A DNA stretch of 64,000 nucleotides from Marinoscillum pacificum (GTDB lineage Bacteria > Bacteroidota > Bacteroidia > Cytophagales > Cyclobacteriaceae). Shown piece after piece: positions 61,303-64,000 of the stretch; position 1 is the first letter of the stretch; each line of letters begins with the position of its first letter. Below the pieces are notes generated by a model. That model did no database searches. It saw only the letters and a program-made list of their open reading frames with translations, and was not told the origin of the DNA. The stretch covers positions 186,001-250,000 of the forward strand of contig NZ_JAMZMJ010000001.1 of the NCBI RefSeq assembly GCF_024714495.1, in the 5' to 3' direction. The translations under genes and the position numbers were made by a program.

Positions 61303-62595
61303 ATGAAATACATCACTTTTTTAGTTGCAGTTATCTTATGCTCAATGCCCGTTTTGGCTCAAAAGAATAAAGTTGAAAAGAAACTGGTCAAATGGGTCGA
61401 TGATCACAACGATGAAGCCATGAGCTTTCTGGAAGATCTGGTCAATATCAATTCAGGAACCATGAATTTTGAAGGAGTAAAAGCTGTTGCTGACGCTTTA
61501 ATGCCAAAGTTTGAAGCTCTGGGAATGGAAGTCGAGTTTACAGATGGAAGCTCATTCAATCGTGCTGGGCATTTAGTTGCCAGGATTCAAGGAGGTAAAG
61601 GACCTAAAATTTTAATGATTGGGCATTTGGACACCGTTTTTGAACCGAATAGTTCTTTTCAGAAATGGAAAAAAGTAGATGATGAAACAATCAGTGGGCC
61701 AGGAATTGCCGATATGAAAGGTGGAGATGTCATCATCTTGCAATCGTTAAGCGCTCTTCATGCACAAGGATTACTGAAAGATATGAATATTTGGGTAGTG
61801 ATGACTGGCGATGAAGAACTTAGTGGAAGTCCATTGTCCGCATCTAAAGCGGAGTTAATTGAGGCTGCGAAATGGGCGGATATTGCTCTAGGTTTTGAGA
61901 ATGCTGATGGCAACTTTAAGACAGTCAATGTAGCCAGAAGAAGCTCCTCAAGCTGGAAATTGGAAGTTACAGGTAAAGCAGGTCATTCTTCGCAGGTATT
62001 CAAGCCAGAAAGAGGAGTGGGGGCTATTTATGAAGCCTCCAGAATTCTGTATCAGTTCTATGAAGAGCTATCAGGAGAAGAGTTTTTGACGTTCAATCCT
62101 GGTGCCATCGTAGGAGGAACTGAAACCTCCTATGATGCTAAAACCAAGTCTGGACAAGCTTTTGGTAAGAATAATGTCATAGCTCAGTCAGCTATTGTGA
62201 CTGGTGACATTCGTTGCTTAAGCATGGAGCAGCTAAAACGAACACAAAATAAGATGGCAGAAATTGTTGCGCAAAACTTACCTCAAACATTGGCTACCAT
62301 CACATTTAACGAAGGCTATCCTCCATTTCCTCCTAAGGACGGCAACTACGAACTGATGAAGCAATTTAGTCAGGTAAGTTCAGACCTGGGATTCGGTGAA
62401 GTAACAGCAGTTAACCCTGCAGATGCAGGTGCAGCAGATATTTCCTTCACCGCCGAATTTGTTGATCGTGGAATAGACGGAATGGGTATGAGTGGCGCCA
62501 ATGACCATTCGATAGATGAAATAGGATATACCTGGGCACTTCCTATGCAATCCAAGAGAACTGCTGTTTTGCTGTATCGTTTGCTACAAGACTAA
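61303..62595 (+). CDS. M20 family metallopeptidase (glutamate carboxypeptidase-like)
   Basis: 430 residues from the ATG at 61303; the TTG at 61288 is less likely because the signal peptide (MKYITFLVAVILCSMPVLAQ) begins at the ATG. M20 di-zinc landmarks: IGHLDTVFE, GPGIADMKGGDV (bridging Asp), TGDEELSGS (Glu base and ligand) and the final His in GANDHSIDE. The lid domain (about 190-310) carries GKAGHSSQVF. It is probably a periplasmic carboxypeptidase or aminoacylase resembling CPG2. Followed by a 180-bp gap with a 20-bp direct repeat. Confidence 0.93.
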   Translation: MKYITFLVAVILCSMPVLAQKNKVEKKLVKWVDDHNDEAMSFLEDLVNINSGTMNFEGVKAVADALMPKFEALGMEVEFTDGSSFNRAGHLVARIQGGKGPKILMIGHLDTVFEPNSSFQKWKKVDDETISGPGIADMKGGDVIILQSLSALHAQGLLKDMNIWVVMTGDEELSGSPLSASKAELIEAAKWADIALGFENADGNFKTVNVARRSSSSWKLEVTGKAGHSSQVFKPERGVGAIYEASRILYQFYEELSGEEFLTFNPGAIVGGTETSYDAKTKSGQAFGKNNVIAQSAIVTGDIRCLSMEQLKRTQNKMAEIVAQNLPQTLATITFNEGYPPFPPKDGNYELMKQFSQVSSDLGFGEVTAVNPADAGAADISFTAEFVDRGIDGMGMSGANDHSIDEIGYTWALPMQSKRTAVLLYRLLQD

Positions 62596-62612
62596 TACTC
62601 GTTCGTTAGGGA

Positions 62613-62645
62613 ATATTCCCATTCATTCGTGTATATTCCCATTCA
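62613..62645. repeat. Short tandem repeat, 20-bp period
   Basis: ATATTCCCATTCA occurs at 62613-62625 and again at 62633-62645, with similar flanking bases (ttcg, cacg). It lies between the M20 and redoxin genes. Confidence 0.55.
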
Positions 62646-62775
62646 CACGACACCTACCATTAGGTAATCTGAATTATTGATAGCTTACTTTAGTGTGTAT
62701 GATCAATCAGTACTTAAGCGATATTGATTGATATTATACCATCCATAACCTATCATTTAGACACTTTACGAAATT

Positions 62776-63336
62776 ATGCAATTAACTGCAGGGCTAAAAG
62801 CCAAGCCTTTCCGCATGCAAGACGCTAGCGGTCGCACTATTGATTTACAAGATTTTAAGGGATCAAAAGTGCTCGTCAGTTTTTTTAGAGACGTTACTTG
62901 TCCCTTCTGCAACTTACGAGTCCATTTTCTGTCTTCTAAAAAACAAGAATTAGAAGATTTAGGCCTTAAAATGATCTTCTTTTTTGAAAGCACAGGTGAG
63001 TTGCTGACTAAAAGTACTCATCACCGAAAGGTACATCCAGTTCCATTGGTCCCAGACCCGGAACATAAAATGTATGATCAATACGGCGTAGAATCGTCCA
63101 CTGGCAAAGTGTTGAAAACGATGTTTACCAAAGGAGCTTTCTCAGCAATGAAAGAAGGAAATTCATTTGAAACACCAACAGATAAAGAAGAGCATCTACG
63201 AGCAAGTTTGATTCCTGCAGACTTTCTTATTGATGAAAAGGGATACATCCACACAGCTCATTATGGTAAGAATGTAAGAGATCATTTACCCATAGAACAG
63301 ATAAAAGCATTCGCCAGACAATTGGTCGTAGGGTAG
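62776..63336 (+). CDS. Peroxiredoxin-like/AhpC-TSA family protein
   Basis: 186 residues with a thioredoxin fold. The active-site-like motif is TCPFCNLRVHF (CxxC, about 40-43); no signal peptide, so cytoplasmic. The order (FKGSKVLVSFFRDVTCPFC, then FLIDEKGYIHTAHYGK) matches the peroxiredoxin-like AhpC/TSA subgroup. It may reduce peroxides or disulphides. The reading frame is followed 44 bp later by an acyltransferase. Confidence 0.87.
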   Translation: MQLTAGLKAKPFRMQDASGRTIDLQDFKGSKVLVSFFRDVTCPFCNLRVHFLSSKKQELEDLGLKMIFFFESTGELLTKSTHHRKVHPVPLVPDPEHKMYDQYGVESSTGKVLKTMFTKGAFSAMKEGNSFETPTDKEEHLRASLIPADFLIDEKGYIHTAHYGKNVRDHLPIEQIKAFARQLVVG

Positions 63337-63380
63337 TAAATGAAGTTTATGATTAATTTAGGAGTTTCAACAACCTAAAC

Positions 63381-64000
63381 ATGACCGATTTATCAACCAC
63401 CTTTAGAGATTCTAAGAACCATTACGTTATTCTGGATGGACTTAGAGGAATTGCAGCAATCATGGTAGTAATGTTTCATATCTTGGAAACATTCGCCATT
63501 GGAGATCCCTACAAGCAACTTGTTAACCATGGATATCTGGCCGTAGACTTCTTTTTCATGCTTTCAGGCTTTGTAATTGCCTATGCCTATGATGATCGCT
63601 GGTCAACCATGTCATTCAAAGAATTCGCCAAAAGAAGATTAATCAGATTACACCCAATGATCATCATGGGGATGTTGGTAGGGGCCATCTTATTCTATTT
63701 CCAGGATAGTCCAATGTTTCCTCCAATAGCTGACACACCGATACTTCAAATGCTGTTAGTAACATTGATTGGATTTACGCTGATTCCAATTCCTCCATCT
63801 ATGGACATACGAGGATGGCACGAGATGCACCCGTTGAATGGGCCAGCCTGGTCTTTGTTCTTCGAGTATGTAGCTAATATTTTGTATGCTGTTGCTCTTC
63901 GCAAATTGTCCAACGTGATTTTGGGAGTGTTAGCAGTATTGTCAGGTATTGCCTTGGTACATATGGCTCTTTCAACGGGTGGTGATGTAATAGGAGGATG
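63381..64000 (+). CDS. Acyltransferase 3 family protein, 3' end outside window
   Basis: Partial: 206 codons from the ATG at 63381, open to the window edge. The N-terminus matches the acyltransferase-3 family: LDGLRGIAAIMVVMFH (about 19-34, with the family His), FFFMLSGFVIAYAYDDRW, FAKRRLIRLHPM and PAWSLFFEY. These multi-span enzymes transfer acetyl or other acyl groups to cell-surface polymers such as O-antigen or peptidoglycan. The substrate is unknown. Confidence 0.9.
   Translation, partial: MTDLSTTFRDSKNHYVILDGLRGIAAIMVVMFHILETFAIGDPYKQLVNHGYLAVDFFFMLSGFVIAYAYDDRWSTMSFKEFAKRRLIRLHPMIIMGMLVGAILFYFQDSPMFPPIADTPILQMLLVTLIGFTLIPIPPSMDIRGWHEMHPLNGPAWSLFFEYVANILYAVALRKLSNVILGVLAVLSGIALVHMALSTGGDVIGG

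Overview
The window is low-GC chromosomal DNA from a Bacteroidota bacterium, most likely a marine or free-living member of the Cytophagales. The evidence is: type IX secretion (T9SS)-style C-terminal tails on a subtilase, a GH5 glucanase and a broken surface protein; many SPII lipoproteins and small exported proteins; a Bacteroidota-type promoter (TTTG, 19 bp, TAnnTTTG) in front of the phenylacetate genes; and few recognisable Shine-Dalgarno sites. No rRNA, tRNA, CRISPR array, transposase or prophage was recognised. Taxonomy is inference from gene style only.

Layout. 0.1-5.1 kb (+): five tightly packed genes, all for exported or membrane proteins of unknown function (a lipoprotein, two small exported proteins, a leucine-rich-repeat protein with three WW-headed modules, and a membrane coiled-coil protein), closed by a strong bidirectional terminator. 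5.1-9.7 kb (-): a stand-alone IF-2 N-terminal-like protein, a small membrane protein, a 2-hydroxyacid dehydrogenase, a FadD-type acyl-CoA ligase and a polyphosphate glucokinase. 9.8-26.5 kb: mixed housekeeping and envelope genes, including a DUF2911 protein, an M57 metallopeptidase lipoprotein, a T9SS subtilase with a GNAT-like neighbour, a fatty acid desaturase, a cold shock protein, a glycerol facilitator, a frameshifted T9SS surface protein followed by a 54-residue PID-CTERM-like protein, an FtsX/MacB permease, a seven-bladed WD40 protein and a GH3-family enzyme.

26.6-40.5 kb (+): an almost complete aerobic phenylacetate catabolon in the order tetR-paaE-paaA-paaB-paaC-paaD-paaG-paaH-paaI-paaJ-paaZ-(four-helix bundle gene)-paaF-like-paaY-membrane AraC. 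PaaABCDE epoxidises phenylacetyl-CoA, PaaG isomerises the epoxide to the oxepin, PaaZ opens and oxidises the ring, the PaaF-like hydratase, PaaH and PaaJ run the beta-oxidation steps to acetyl-CoA and succinyl-CoA, and PaaI and PaaY are salvage or accessory enzymes. The phenylacetate-CoA ligase PaaK is absent. A near-perfect palindrome lies across the -7 box immediately before paaE and is a good candidate operator for the TetR protein. The gaps between paa genes carry two families of inverted repeats.

40.6-64 kb: an S41-type peptidase, a MOSC protein, a LytS/LytTR two-component pair, an Lrp/AsnC regulator divergent from a fused branched-chain 2-oxoacid dehydrogenase E1 (alpha-beta), a GH5 glucanase with BACON and T9SS domains, an amidohydrolase, an exported repeat protein, an AraC gene split by an in-frame stop, an SDR lacking the catalytic Tyr/Lys, a gluzincin-like exported peptidase, a cyclophilin lipoprotein, a VOC protein, a Bcr/CflA-type MFS pump, an M20 peptidase, a redoxin and the start of an acyltransferase that runs off the window.

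The most unusual structure is at 48.06-49.81 kb. The last ~240 bp of the E1 gene are present twice, flanking one minus-strand lipoprotein gene. The first 62 bp of the two copies are identical. The remaining 178 bp differ at 18 sites, 15 of them synonymous. This looks like replacement of the gene's 3' end by incoming DNA that carried a cargo gene, with the old 3' end left behind as a displaced remnant.
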